Origin: Nakazawaea peltata
Lineage: Eukaryota > Ascomycota > Pichiomycetes > Alaninales > Pachysolenaceae
Assembly: GCA_001599355.1 (NCBI GenBank)
Contig: BCGQ01000003.1
Coordinates: 1,056,468 to 1,120,467 of the forward strand
DNA: 64,000 nucleotides
Direction of reading: 5' to 3'
Shown here: positions 28,732 through 39,270 of the stretch, in pieces
Numbering within the stretch: the first letter of the stretch is position 1
How the letters are laid out: each line of letters begins with the position of its first letter
The notes under the pieces: model-generated
What the model saw: only the letters and a program-made list of their open reading frames with translations
What the model was told of the DNA's origin: nothing
Database searches by the model: none
Program-made: the position numbers and the translations under genes

Positions 28732-30634
28732 ATGGACGGAGGTATGTAGATATAACAGATACATCGAGCTCACAAGGACAGATATGGGGTTAGTACAAGT
28801 GTTGATGGATTCAATTGGCGCTAATTACGGTGCCAGTCAAAGATTTATATCGCTCTTGGATAAGCAGAAATGGCAAACTGATGAAAAGCATTGAATTTTT
28901 TGAAGAATACGTTGGAATTTACAGATGGAGGCAAAGATTAGAAGAATTGGTGGATTGGAATTGACATATTGATTGATTGCTTCCAATTGATGGATTGATT
29001 GATCGATGGATTAACTGATAGAACAATAAAGGGATCAAAAAGAGTTTCTGATCTCTAATCTATAAATTAATCTGTCAATCGAATCTTATAATGAGGTAAT
29101 GATTTCAATCAATCCTCTAGAAGAGACTTATATCAATTGGTTATTGATTATCCCCTAAATCCATCAAATCTCCATCTTTGTATAAGGCCCATTACGTATC
29201 TCATTTGCCTATTCCGATCTTGAGCTTCCACGCACTTCCCCCCGATTTCCCTCAGATTTGCTTCATTGACCGTGTGCGCCTCGTTCCTCCCCCCTTTGAT
29301 TTTTTCCCTCCCGTAACAATTTGCAAGAATTTTAAGAAATTGCCCCCATTTTCACTGAGAAACACGCGAATTTTTTCTCTTCTTGTGCGCGCGGGACCAA
29401 AAGGTTTGAAAGGGGCAGGGGCGGGACCGAGCGGGGGCTGAGACTGAAATCACTGTGAGGACCTTGTGAGAGTTATTTTTTAGGGAGAAATATTTACTAA
29501 CACCTGTTTACAGAAGACGTTGCTGCTTTAGTTATTGACAATGGTTCTGGTATGTGTAAAGCCGGTTTCGCCGGTGATGACGCTCCAAGAGCCGTTTTCC
29601 CTTCGATTGTCGGTAGACCAAGACATCAAGGTATCATGGTTGGTATGGGCCAAAAGGACTCCTATGTCGGAGACGAGGCTCAATCCAAGAGAGGTATCTT
29701 GACCTTGCGTTACCCAATTGAGCACGGTATCGTTACCAACTGGGATGACATGGAGAAGATCTGGCACCACACCTTCTACAACGAATTGAGAGTTGCCCCA
29801 GAAGAGCACCCAGTCCTTTTGACTGAGGCTCCAATGAACCCAAAATCTAACAGAGAAAAGATGACTCAAATCTTGTTCGAGACCTTCAACGTTCCAGCTT
29901 TCTACGTTTCTATCCAAGCTGTTTTGTCTTTGTACTCTTCTGGTAGAACCACCGGTATTGTTTTGGACTCTGGTGATGGTGTTACCCACGTTGTTCCAAT
30001 TTACGCCGGTTTCTCCTTGCCACACGCCATTTTGAGAATTGACTTGGCTGGTAGAGACTTGACCGAGCACTTGATGAAGATCTTGAGTGAGCGTGGTTAC
30101 ACTTTCTCCACCTCTGCTGAGAGAGAAATTGTCCGTGACATCAAGGAGAAGTTGTGTTACGTTGCTTTGGACTTCGACCAAGAAATGCAAACCTCCTCCC
30201 AATCCTCTGCTATTGAAAAGTCTTACGAGTTGCCAGATGGTCAAGTTATCACCATCGGTAACGAGAGATTCAGAGCTCCAGAACTGTTGTTCCACCCATC
30301 TGCTGTTGGTTTGGAAGCTGCTGGTATTGACCAAACCACCTACAACTCCATCATCAAGTGTGATGTCGATGTCAGAAAGGACTTGTACGGTAACATTGTT
30401 ATGTCTGGTGGTACTACTATGTTCCCAGGTATTGCTGAGAGAATGCAAAAGGAGATTACCGCTTTGGCTCCATCTTCTATGAAGGTCAAGATCATTGCTC
30501 CACCAGAAAGAAAGTACTCTGTCTGGATCGGTGGTTCTATCTTGGCTTCTTTGTCTACTTTCCAACAAATGTGGATCTCCAAGCAAGAATACGACGAGAG
30601 TGGTCCATCCATTGTTCACCACAAGTGTTTCTAA
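28732..30634 (+). CDS. ACT1: Actin, one long intron after codon 3
   Basis: Exon 1 is only 10 nt (28732-28741, ATG GAC GGA G) and exon 2 is 29514-30634, giving 376 residues starting [16 protein letters not shown]. The 772-nt intron (28742-29513) begins GTATGT, has TACTAAC at 29495-29501 and ends TTACAG. An early intron splitting codon 4 is the usual arrangement in yeast actin genes. All actin signatures ([15 protein letters not shown], the GDGVTH phosphate loop, the KCF C-terminus) are present. The single CTG at 30284-30286 lies in the invariant RFRAPE-A-LFHPS. Codon bias is extreme. The intron has TGATTGAT-type short repeats (about 28950-29010) and no supported nested gene. Confidence 0.98.
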
Positions 30635-30778
30635 GCTGGTGGTGGTCGTTATTCTTGATTATTGTTCGTATACAGTAATACAAATGTATTTGAATATAAT
30701 TCTACTTGTAGTGTTTTTCTTTTCTTCAATATGGTGTATATAGATAATATATTATAGGAATTACGTACGAATAGATAC

Positions 30779-31396
30779 TTAGCAACATCCGTTGGCTTGA
30801 GAACCGCCAATGGATTGACCCTTCAAGTTGACACCCAGCTTCAGAGGAGCATTAGAAGAGCCATTTGAGTTGCTGCTCATTTGCAGCTTAATTTGACGTG
30901 CCATAGTGAAGAACAGTTGCTCAACGTTAGTAGAACTCAATGCAGAAGTTTCCAAAAATGGAATATCTAAGGAGTCAGCAAACTCCTTCAGTGCACTGTA
31001 TTCGACAATCTTCTTATCAGTCAAATCGGACTTGTTACCGACTAATAATTTCATGACACCGCCAGTGGCGTAACGATCAATCTCTTGTAACCATTGCTTG
31101 ACGTTGTTGAACGACTCCTGTTCGGTGACATCGTAAACAATAATGATACCATGAGCACCTCTGTAATAAGAGGAAGTGATGGTTCTGAAACGCTCTTGAC
31201 CAGCGGTATCCCAGATTTGCAACTTAATGGTCTTTCCGTCCAACTCGATAGTTCTAATCTTGAAATCAACACCGATTGTGGAAATATAGTCTGGAGTATA
31301 GGTGTCATCGGCAAATCTCAACAACAAACAAGACTTACCTACACCGGAATCTCCAATAAGTAATAATTTGAATAAGTAATCGTATTCACTGTTCAT
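30779..31396 (-). CDS. YPT1: Rab GTPase Ypt1
   Basis: A 205-residue Rab1-type GTPase that controls ER-to-Golgi transport and autophagosome initiation. It starts [22 protein letters not shown], has the effector segment [14 protein letters not shown], switch [29 protein letters not shown] and a C-terminal GCC for geranylgeranylation. I chose the MNSEYDYL start because it matches the family exactly; an in-frame ATG six codons upstream (to 31414) would add MLLDVN. It is tail-to-tail with ACT1 (144 bp apart), the neighbourhood also conserved in Saccharomyces. Confidence 0.97.
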   Translation of the reverse strand: MNSEYDYLFKLLLIGDSGVGKSCLLLRFADDTYTPDYISTIGVDFKIRTIELDGKTIKLQIWDTAGQERFRTITSSYYRGAHGIIIVYDVTEQESFNNVKQWLQEIDRYATGGVMKLLVGNKSDLTDKKIVEYSALKEFADSLDIPFLETSALSSTNVEQLFFTMARQIKLQMSSNSNGSSNAPLKLGVNLKGQSIGGSQANGCC

Positions 31397-31800
31397 ATTG
31401 ACGTCTAATAACACGGTATTGGCACTTGATTCACTGAAATAAGTTACTTTTGATACCTTCTAATTCCCGTACCTCCTTGCTCCATGCTTTTAATTAATCC
31501 CTCCTTTGTTTTTCTTTGAACAGCCTGTAGCCTCACAGAGAGAAAACTTTGGCGCTGCGCACACGACGAGGGAGGCGAAATTCAAACAAGGGTGAGTTAG
31601 GAGGGAAAAGGTAGTGTACATTAGATCAAAAGGTATCCCCTTTATATTAAGCCTTAGTTTGGACATGGAATATCCATAGCTAGTTCAGGCCAAAACTACT
31701 ATCTACAGTTCTGAACGATCTACAGTTGGTATTAAGAATTTATCTTTTAATTAACCCTATACACAAAATTCAAACATAACAAATTCATCTCAAATTAAAC
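31397..31800. other. YPT1 promoter and Hsp70 3' flank
   Basis: 404 bp with no gene. It contains GCACACGACGAGG (31558-31570) 165 bp upstream of YPT1, in a GC-rich patch, then AT-rich DNA before the Hsp70 stop. Confidence 0.5.
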
Positions 31801-33756
31801 TTAATCAACTTCCTCAACGGTTGGTCCACTTTCGCCTGCATTAGCGGCACCAGCACCTGGGAAACCACCAGGAGCACCGCCTGGGAATCCTCCTGGAGCA
31901 CCACCAGCACCTGCACCTGCACCGTAGAATTTCATCATAATTGGCTTGGCAACTTCCTCCAATTCCTTTTGTTTCTCGGTGTATTCTTCGGTGGAGGCCA
32001 GTTGGGATTCATCTAACCAAGAAATAGTATCGTTGATACTCTTCTCCAAGGTTTCCTTCTCAGAAGCATCAACCTTTTCTGTGAATCCAGACTCAGAAAG
32101 AGTGTTCTTCAATGAGTAGGCGTATGACTCCAAACCATTCTTGGCCAGGATTCTGGAGGCCTCTCTCTCATCCTCTTCCTTGAACTTCTCAGCTTCACTG
32201 ACCATTCTGTCAATATCATCTTGAGATAATCTACCCTTATCGTTGGTGATAGTGATCTTGTTGGTCTTACCGGTGCCCTTCTCGACTGCCGAAACATTCA
32301 AGATACCATTGGCATCCAAGTCAAAAGTGACCTCAATTTGAGGAACACCTCTTGGAGCTGGAGGAATACCTGATAATTCAAAGGTACCTAACAAGTTGTT
32401 GTCCTTGGTTCTAGCTCTCTCACCTTCAAAGACTTGAATCAAAACACCAGGTTGGTTGTCTGCATAAGTGGAGAATACCTCGGACTTCTTGGCTGGAATG
32501 GTAGTGTTTCTTGGAATCAATTTGGTCATAACACCACCAGCAGTCTCAATACCCAATGACAATGGAGCAACATCCAACAATAACAAGTCTTGAGTCTTTG
32601 AAGAGGTGTCACCAGTCAAAATCAGAGCTTGAACGGCAGCACCATAAGCAACAGCTTCATCTGGGTTGATGGATCTGTTTGGCTCCTTACCATTGAAGTA
32701 GTCGGAAACCAACTTCTGAACTCTTGGAATTCTAGTAGAACCACCAACTAAGACAATCTCGTGAACTTGAGACTTGTCCAACTTGGAGTCCTTCAAAACT
32801 TTGTCGACTGGATCAATTGTGGATCTGAATAAGTCGGCACACAATTCTTCAAATCTAGCTCTAGTAATAGAGGTGTAGAAATCGATACCTTCAAAGAGAG
32901 AGTCAATTTCAACACTTGTTTGAGTGGAAGAAGATAATGTTCTCTTAGCTCTCTCACAGGCAGTTCTCAATCTTCTCAAAGATCTTTGGTTGGTGGTGAT
33001 ATCCTTCTTGTACTTTCTCTTGAATTCTTGAGCAAAGTGGTTGACTAAACGGTTGTCAAAGTCCTCACCACCCAAGTGGGTATCACCGGCAGTTGCCTTA
33101 ACTTCGAAAACACCTTCATCGATAGACAACAATGAAACATCAAAAGTACCACCACCCAAATCGAAGATCAAGACATTGTGCTCTCCCTTACCTTGGTCCT
33201 TCTTATCCAAACCATAAGCAATGGCAGCGGCGGTTGGCTCATTGATGATTCTCAAAACATTTAAACCAGCAATTAAACCAGCATCTTTGGTCAGTTGTCT
33301 TTGACTGTCATTGAAATACAGTGGAACAGTAATGACAGCATCGTTAACTTTAGAGCCAAGATAAGTCTCGGCGGTCTCCTTCATCTTAGTCAAAACCATA
33401 GATGAAATCTCCTCAGGGGTGAACACTTTGGTCTCACCCTTGAATTCAACTTGAACTTGAGGTTTTCCAGCCTTCTCAATAACCTTAAATGGGAAATGCT
33501 TAGCATCATTTACCACTTCAGGGTCACTGAATTTACGACCAATCAAACGTTTGGCGTCAAAAACAGTGTTAGCTGGATTCATAGCCAGCTGGTTCTTAGC
33601 TGCATCACCAATTAATCTCTCGGTATCAGTAAATGCAACAAAAGATGGAGTTGTTCTATTACCTTGATCATTGGCAATGATCTCAACACGATCATTGACA
33701 AAGTGGGCAACACAAGAGTATGTTGTTCCTAAATCAATACCAATAGCCTTTGACAT
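31801..33756 (-). CDS. SSA1: Cytosolic Hsp70 chaperone (SSA type)
   Basis: A 651-residue Hsp70. The nucleotide-binding domain starts [14 protein letters not shown] and has [12 protein letters not shown] and [15 protein letters not shown] substrate-binding domain, a [10 protein letters not shown] linker and the cytosolic C-terminus EEVD follow. It folds new and stressed proteins and helps post-translational import. CTG codons 57, 146 and 155 sit at family Ala positions ([24 protein letters not shown]). Codon bias shows high expression. Heat-shock-like elements lie in the divergent promoter shared with POM33. Confidence 0.97.
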   Translation of the reverse strand: MSKAIGIDLGTTYSCVAHFVNDRVEIIANDQGNRTTPSFVAFTDTERLIGDAAKNQLAMNPANTVFDAKRLIGRKFSDPEVVNDAKHFPFKVIEKAGKPQVQVEFKGETKVFTPEEISSMVLTKMKETAETYLGSKVNDAVITVPLYFNDSQRQLTKDAGLIAGLNVLRIINEPTAAAIAYGLDKKDQGKGEHNVLIFDLGGGTFDVSLLSIDEGVFEVKATAGDTHLGGEDFDNRLVNHFAQEFKRKYKKDITTNQRSLRRLRTACERAKRTLSSSTQTSVEIDSLFEGIDFYTSITRARFEELCADLFRSTIDPVDKVLKDSKLDKSQVHEIVLVGGSTRIPRVQKLVSDYFNGKEPNRSINPDEAVAYGAAVQALILTGDTSSKTQDLLLLDVAPLSLGIETAGGVMTKLIPRNTTIPAKKSEVFSTYADNQPGVLIQVFEGERARTKDNNLLGTFELSGIPPAPRGVPQIEVTFDLDANGILNVSAVEKGTGKTNKITITNDKGRLSQDDIDRMVSEAEKFKEEDEREASRILAKNGLESYAYSLKNTLSESGFTEKVDASEKETLEKSINDTISWLDESQLASTEEYTEKQKELEEVAKPIMMKFYGAGAGAGGAPGGFPGGAPGGFPGAGAANAGESGPTVEEVD

Positions 33757-34021
33757 ATTTTATTTTATTTCAATATTAATTCTGTCGAAATAGTTGATCT
33801 AATAACCAATACCACAAATCAGAATAATCTCACCTTTTATATATGATTTAATTAAAATCTCTCCACAAAACCACAGAAATTTCTACTGCCTTCTATTTAC
33901 CCCCCTTGCCTCATCACCCCCAATTTTAGTAGCAGAATGCCCCTAGAGTGTAGCGCAAAAGAGGAAAAATTGCCCGTGCATGCCCGTGCCTTTGGCCCTT
34001 TTCGATTGCTTTCCATGCCAC

Positions 34022-34065
34022 AGAATATTCTCGTAAGCTCTAGCAGTGTCTAGAGCATTCTAGAA
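34022..34065. promoter_or_regulatory. Heat-shock elements in the Hsp70 promoter
   Basis: AGAATATTCT (34022-34031) is an inverted nGAAn pair, and GAGCATTCTAGAA (34053-34065) contains TTCTAGAA. Both match the GAAnnTTC/TTCnnGAA arrangement bound by Hsf1. They are 266-310 bp upstream of the Hsp70 start, where heat-shock elements are expected. Confidence 0.65.
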
Positions 34066-34090
34066 AAAAAACACAACTACCGGTAAAAAT

Positions 34091-34100
34091 TAGTCGTGTA
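34091..34100 (-). promoter_or_regulatory. TACACGACTA motif (reverse) in the Hsp70/POM33 promoter
   Basis: TAGTCGTGTA on the + strand; its reverse complement with flank reads TACACGACTAATT, identical to 13 bases at 8124-8136 in another divergent promoter. Confidence 0.45.
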
Positions 34101-34244
34101 GAGCACTCTAATCACACGAATGTGGAAAGGCCGTATGAAACTGGAGAGAAAATTAACACAAGCGCCGCGAAGGATGGCGATAAATCAGAGCAGTAGATAA
34201 GGCAAAGTTATAAAGACAATTTGGAGTAAATCAGACTTATTGAG

Positions 34245-35066
34245 ATGCTGCCTGCTGCTAGTGGATTCAGACCACTCTTGAAGACTCCTCAATTTTATTG
34301 GTTTGTTGGTCATTTCGTGGCCATTTTAACCTTCCTTTTATACACAGTCTTATCATTTTTCACTAGGGGCTCGACGAGATTCTACAATTGGAGTTTGAAT
34401 GCTATCATTCTCACATATGTGATTGTTTTAAGACAATCTTACCTGAACAGATCAATTTGGAATTTGGTATCTAACTACTTGACTCTTTTACGTGATGATA
34501 ATGTACAATATTTGTTGTTCCTGTGTGTCCTTAGATTAACATCAAAGTTCCCAGGCCCAATTAGCACCCTGTTATATCCATTTGTGATTTTTGCCGTTTT
34601 CCATTCTCTTCTGTACTCAAAGAGTTACATCATCCCACAATTGAGTATCCCTAATGAGACAAAGAAACACTACATCAACGTGATCAGCAATTTCATCGTA
34701 CAATACAACGATAAATCATTACATTTGGCCTCTTCTTTTGAATTTTATTTGTTAGTTCCAGTGCTGATTTCAATGCTGAAGATTATTTTCCTCTTTGAGA
34801 TTTTCAGAATTAGCCCATTCAGAATCCTGAAGAAGCTTTGTGTCAATTTACTGATTATCGTATTTATTAAATTACGTTACAATCAATCCAAACATATGCA
34901 ACAAGTGGTGTCACAATATGACCTCCAAATCAGCCAATTATTATACTCTAATCCAATGGTACCACAACAACTTCAACAAGCTTATCAAGTGGTCAAGGCT
35001 TTAGTTATCAAGTATTCGGCTCCTATCAAGATCTCTGCTCCTCAAAAGAATATAAGAAAAGAGTGA
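34245..35066 (+). CDS. POM33: Nuclear pore/ER membrane protein Pom33 (TMEM33 family)
   Basis: A 273-residue protein with about four membrane helices in the first two thirds, starting after the TPQFYWFVGHFVAIL segment, and an amphipathic basic C-terminus. The pattern (RSYLNRSIW-like turn, NVQYLLFL, a helix pair, then a C-terminal soluble tail) fits the Pom33/Per33/TMEM33 family. These shape ER tubules and help distribute nuclear pores. Identification rests on overall layout and several conserved stretches, so it is firm for family but not between Pom33 and Per33. Confidence 0.85.
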   Translation: MLPAASGFRPLLKTPQFYWFVGHFVAILTFLLYTVLSFFTRGSTRFYNWSLNAIILTYVIVLRQSYLNRSIWNLVSNYLTLLRDDNVQYLLFLCVLRLTSKFPGPISTLLYPFVIFAVFHSLLYSKSYIIPQLSIPNETKKHYINVISNFIVQYNDKSLHLASSFEFYLLVPVLISMLKIIFLFEIFRISPFRILKKLCVNLLIIVFIKLRYNQSKHMQQVVSQYDLQISQLLYSNPMVPQQLQQAYQVVKALVIKYSAPIKISAPQKNIRKE

Positions 35067-35140
35067 TTGTACATATACATATATATTTCAACTAATATAA
35101 CTTAAAGATACGATATTGGGGGTTCCCTTTTAATACTAAA

Positions 35141-35150
35141 TACACGACTA
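35141..35150 (+). promoter_or_regulatory. TACACGACTA motif upstream of HAT1 (first copy)
   Basis: TACACGACTATTC lies about 170 bp before the HAT1 start. A second copy, ATACACGACC, follows at 35191-35200, about 115 bp before the start. Confidence 0.45.
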
Positions 35151-35190
35151 TTCTATTATCTTAAAGTATGGGGAATTATTTTGTATCAAA

Positions 35191-35200
35191 ATACACGACC
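35191..35200 (+). promoter_or_regulatory. TACACGACC motif upstream of HAT1 (second copy)
   Basis: ATACACGACC, 51 bp downstream of the first copy and in the same orientation. The duplicated site in one short promoter supports the motif being functional. Confidence 0.4.
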
Positions 35201-35313
35201 ATCTCTTCAAGTTAACGCGCGTCTTTTATGAAAAATCATGAAACTCCCTTAAATCTTGACACCAGAAGGAGAGTCCAGGATCAATTGGTCACTAGAAACA
35301 GTCATATTATAAA

Positions 35314-36510
35314 ATGTCATCTGATTTGGCTCCTGAACTGTGGACAAGCTCATCCAATGAAGCTGTTGAAATTTCTATTGTGAATCACGACGATGGCAGT
35401 ATCACTGATTCTTTCCAACCTGTCTTCACGTATCCTATTTATGGAGACTCGGAAACGATCTTTGGATATCAGCTGTTGAAGGTGGCTTTGAAGTTGGATC
35501 TGTTCAATTTGAAACCATTATTGAAAGTATCGTACGACAAGAAGATTCCAAATGTTGATGTTGAAGACCCAGAACTGAAGATGTTGGAATTCTTACCTGC
35601 TGATGATACTGTCTTAAAAGATGAAGAGCTGTGGAGAGAACAATGCCAGACTGAGAAGTTTGAGATCCCTGGGGAACTCATCAAGTCATACACTACAAAA
35701 GATGGATCTCAATTCACAATTCATAAGACTACTTTGGCTGAACCTGAGCTGGTGAAATTACATCTCCGTCTTCAAATTTTTGTCTTGTTATTCATCGAAG
35801 CAGGTTCATACATCGATGAGACTGATAGTTCATGGGATATTTACTTGGTTTACAAACAATCAGAAGGTGGGTCATCTCCTTCAATAGTGGGTTTCTGCAC
35901 TCTGTACAATTATTTCCTTTATCAAGGAGCTGAGAAGCATGATGAAAGTACTGATTTCTCCTACAGAAAGAAGATCTCTCAATTTGTCATCTTACCAACA
36001 TACCAAGGACAAGGTCATGGAAGAGAATTATACAACTCTATGTTTGAGAAGTGGTATGCGGATCCAAAAGTGAAGGAAATTTGTGTTGAAGATCCAAATG
36101 AAATGTTCGATGATTTACGTGATCGTTGTGACTTGTCCAACTTGATCACCAAACATCCAGAATTCATCACCGAGTTGACCCAATTGAGCCTTCCTTATAC
36201 TTCAGAATGGTTCCTGTCCAAGCAAACCGAACTCAAAATAGAGAAACGTCAATTACAAAGAATTACAGAAATGTTATTACTCAAATTGTACGAGTTGAAG
36301 CAAACATCATCCACCAAGAAACTGATTAGATTTCAAATTAAAAAAAGATTATACTGGAAGAACAAAGATTCATTGCAAGAACTTGATAAACCAACCCAAT
36401 ACGATAAACTTCAGACTGCTTTTGAAGGATTGGAACTGGATTATCACCGTATATTCGAGCCTGTTCCTGAATTGAAGCAGCTCTCAGCGAAGAGACCACT
36501 GTCCGATTGA
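35314..36510 (+). CDS. HAT1: Histone acetyltransferase Hat1 (type B catalytic subunit)
   Basis: A 398-residue GNAT-fold enzyme that acetylates newly made histone H4 on Lys5/Lys12 together with the Hat2 WD40 protein. The N-terminal domain carries FQPVFTYPIYGDSETIFGYQ, characteristic of Hat1. The acetyl-CoA loop is in LPTYQGQGHGRELYNSMF (about 228-245), followed by EDPNEMFDDLRDRCDL. The C-terminal helical part is rich in Lys/Gln as in other yeasts. Length is normal. Confidence 0.96.
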   Translation: MSSDLAPELWTSSSNEAVEISIVNHDDGSITDSFQPVFTYPIYGDSETIFGYQLLKVALKLDLFNLKPLLKVSYDKKIPNVDVEDPELKMLEFLPADDTVLKDEELWREQCQTEKFEIPGELIKSYTTKDGSQFTIHKTTLAEPELVKLHLRLQIFVLLFIEAGSYIDETDSSWDIYLVYKQSEGGSSPSIVGFCTLYNYFLYQGAEKHDESTDFSYRKKISQFVILPTYQGQGHGRELYNSMFEKWYADPKVKEICVEDPNEMFDDLRDRCDLSNLITKHPEFITELTQLSLPYTSEWFLSKQTELKIEKRQLQRITEMLLLKLYELKQTSSTKKLIRFQIKKRLYWKNKDSLQELDKPTQYDKLQTAFEGLELDYHRIFEPVPELKQLSAKRPLSD

Positions 36511-36541
36511 TCTTTGCTCTCTGTACTGTATTATATAGTTG

Positions 36542-36551
36542 CCTAAATAGG
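36542..36551. promoter_or_regulatory. CArG box between HAT1 and PIL1
   Basis: CCTAAATAGG followed by AAAAA, a CC(A/T)6GG site about 240 bp upstream of PIL1 and just past the HAT1 stop. Confidence 0.35.
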
Positions 36552-36785
36552 AAAAATAATTGAATTCCCCTTTTAGTCTTAAATAATATGCACCCTCCGC
36601 TTTAGGGTTCGGTGCAGCCGCGCAGGTCTTAAAGGCACAGACAGAAATGCCTTGCTGCATTGCTGTTTGCTTCGTTTGCACATATAAAATCCGATAAGCG
36701 TCCCCTATTTGAGAATTATTGGAGTGGTAGCCGAAAACCAAATAGATTGTAACATTAATTAATTAGATACGAGAAAAACTCAAAG

Positions 36786-37682
36786 ATGCACAAGACTTAT
36801 TCTATGCGTAACACAAGGGCTCCAACCCTGGCCCAATTGGTTTCCCCACCACCACCACCTTCCACTACCAAGTCCAAGTTCTTCGGTAAGGTTTCGATTG
36901 CAGGTACTATCAGAAAGTCTACCGCCGGGGCTTTTGGTCCTGAGCTGGCTAAGAAGTTACTGCAAATGATCAAGATTGAGAAGAATCTCGAGCAAAGTAT
37001 TGAGTTGGTTGCCCGTGAGAGAAGAGCCGTCGCCAAGCAATTGTCCTTCTGGGGTGAAGAGAATGATGAAGATGTTAGTGATGTTACCGATAAGTTGGGT
37101 GTCTTAATATACGAGATTGGAGAATTGGAGGACCAATTCGTCGACAAGTATGACCAATACAGATTGACTTTGAAGACTATCAGAAACATCGAAGCTTCCG
37201 TTCAACCATCAAGAGACCGTAAGCAAAAGATTACCGATGAAATTCTGCAATTGAAGTACAAGGACCCTCAATCTCCAAAGATTTCTGTTTTGGAACAAGA
37301 GTTGGTCAGAGCTGAAGCTGAATCCTTGGTCGGTGAACTGCAATTGTCTAACATTACCAGAGAGAAATTGAAGGCTGCTTTCAACTATCAATTCGATGCC
37401 TTGAGAGAGTTGGCCGAAAAGATGCTGTTGATCTCCGGTTACGGTAAGCTGTTGTTGGAGTTGTTGGATGACACTCCAGTTACTCCAGGTGAAACTAGAC
37501 CTGCTTATGACGGATATGAACTGTCTAAACAGATCATCATTGATGCCGAGAACGCCCTCTCTGCCTGGACCTTGGACTCAGCTCTGGTTAAGCCTACATT
37601 GTCAATGATGGCTCCAACTGAGGCCGAAGAAGAGGTTGAGCCTGAGGAAGCCGAAGCTGCTGAAAAGGAATGGGCACAATAA
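36786..37682 (+). CDS. PIL1: Eisosome core BAR-domain protein (Pil1/Lsp1)
   Basis: A 298-residue protein that assembles the furrow-forming eisosome lattice under the plasma membrane. It begins MHKTYSMRNTRAPT and continues with PPPPPSTTKSKFFGK, followed by the crescent BAR domain (about 40-270) with SVQPSRDRKQKITD, YKDPQSPK and TPGETRPAYDGYE. The acidic C-terminus is short. Many CTG codons align with Ala of Pil1: APT-x-AQL, GE-x-QLSN, GYGK-x-LLELL and DGYE-x-SKQ (the last at 37521-37523). Good codon bias. The gene ends 18 bp before the REC8 stop on the other strand. Confidence 0.96.
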   Translation: MHKTYSMRNTRAPTLAQLVSPPPPPSTTKSKFFGKVSIAGTIRKSTAGAFGPELAKKLLQMIKIEKNLEQSIELVARERRAVAKQLSFWGEENDEDVSDVTDKLGVLIYEIGELEDQFVDKYDQYRLTLKTIRNIEASVQPSRDRKQKITDEILQLKYKDPQSPKISVLEQELVRAEAESLVGELQLSNITREKLKAAFNYQFDALRELAEKMLLISGYGKLLLELLDDTPVTPGETRPAYDGYELSKQIIIDAENALSAWTLDSALVKPTLSMMAPTEAEEEVEPEEAEAAEKEWAQ

Positions 37683-37700
37683 GTATGGTTTTGTATTGTA

Positions 37701-39238
37701 TTAAATAATTTCAATTATAATTTTGCTATCGATGCTTTTCAATTTGCAATGGTTCAAACTTGCACACTGTAGTAACTGACTGAATATTCTAGCAACCTCA
37801 TGTCTTATTGGAGGTCCTTCAACTAAAGATATCAATTCAATTGACTTCTTTGATGAATTGTTGGCTGCAGTTGACTTCATTCTTCTCAACAACTCTTGGA
37901 TGTCACCTTGATCGTCAAAAGGATCTTCCATTTCACCAATACCAAAGTAATTATCTTGACCATCTAACCCATAATTGATTGGATCATCACCATCAAACAG
38001 GTTCAGCATGAAATGGTCCGAAAGGGATCTTGATCTTGGTGAAGAGGCACTCATTCGCCTCAGTCTTTCTATTGAGGACAGGATGGAAGAGGCCCTATCT
38101 CTACCAGCTTCTAGAAGATTAGATTGTGACTCTCCGATTTCAGCATTTGACGACAGGATGTCAGGTTTAAATTTTGGAAATTGAATTTGAGTGAACTGAA
38201 GTAAGGTGTCTACACTGTCAACCGAATAGTACTCGGGTTCTAGAAGCATAACTTCTTTCTTGAACTTGAATTCGATTCGGTTTATTTGAAATTTCACATA
38301 ACCACGTTCGAAAGACCTCAATTCAGCCTTAGAGTAGCTAGTCTTATCAAAGTCAGCATCTACTTTTACCTTGGTTTTGTGCTTCCTTTTCGATTGTTCA
38401 TGGACTCCAGGAGGATTATCATTGTTTGCATCTTCATTATCAGCTTGAGGCTCATCCACTGTTCCAAATTGATCATTTATCAGAGTCACAATTTGATCTG
38501 CAGATACCAATTCTTGTAACCCATCGTCAAAGTTAGTGGAGTTCAAATAATCCGGAGTCATTAATCTTGAATGCACTCTACTGGATTCTCTTCGATGCAA
38601 ATCATCAAAATCTAAAACCAAATCTTCTGCATACGGATCTTCAATATCGAAAAATATCTCTTCATGTTGTGATAAATACAACTGAGATGCGGAGACATCG
38701 ATATCTTGATTTCTTTGTGAATCATTGAGAGTCAAATCTAGTTCAGGGAGAAGTCCTAAACTAATATTAAAATTCTCATCGTCCCTCTTCAAAATAGCCC
38801 CCTTTCTAATTTTTTGACTCAAATCAGCATTAAGTTCACCATATTTACTGGTACCAGTAAAGTTATCACCAACAGGGGAATTAGTAATAATAAGATTATG
38901 GAATCTTTGATTAAGTCTAGCTCTAATAGAAGCAGCATCTGAATGGAAATAATCCACTTGTTGTTTATAAACCAAAGCGAGTCCATATAATAAATTTGAC
39001 TGGAATCTCAACAGAACCGAATCATTACTTTTAGAGATCAGTCTACATGCATTTGGAACCTTTACTCTTAGGATATCCTTCTTTCTATGGAAGGATTTCG
39101 ACCCTAAAGTAGCCACTAACCTAAATAAAATATCAGTAACTGACAAATGATTCTCTCAAAAGCGACCTACCATACTGTACCAATTCCCTCATCTCCTGTT
39201 ATAAGCAACTGGTCTTTGAAAAGGTCCTGAACACTCAT
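37701..39238 (-). CDS. REC8: Meiotic cohesin kleisin Rec8, one short intron
   Basis: Two exons: 39238-39171 (68 nt) and 39120-37701, 495 residues. The first exon encodes MSVQDLFKDQLLITGDEG and then IGTV; splicing completes a Trp codon and continues WLVATLGSKS, the conserved Rec8 N-terminus. The intron (39170-39121, 50 nt) starts GTAGGT, has TTACTGAT as probable branch site and ends TTTAG. Without this exon the frame would start at a Met inside the intron. The second exon has RKKDILRVKVPNACRLI, typical of Rec8 rather than Scc1, a long acidic middle and a C-terminal winged-helix kleisin end. It holds sister chromatids together in meiosis. Confidence 0.88.
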
Positions 39239-39270
39239 TGATAATTAAAATATAAGTGGGAATCTACTCG

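Larger units (their letters stand above)
33757..34244. other. Divergent Hsp70/POM33 promoter
   Basis: 488 bp between two divergently transcribed genes. It contains heat-shock-like elements (34022-34065) and the motif TAGTCGTGTA (34091-34100, the reverse of TACACGACTA). Confidence 0.6.

Noticed and set aside
28877-29051. A possible box C/D snoRNA in the ACT1 intron (TGATGA and CTGA words)
   Set aside because: No terminal stem or guide arrangement could be seen; the words are expected by chance in this repeat-rich intron.
29528-30622. A 364-codon antisense frame against ACT1
   Set aside because: Stop-free antisense frames arise from the strong codon bias of ACT1; the sense strand is certain.
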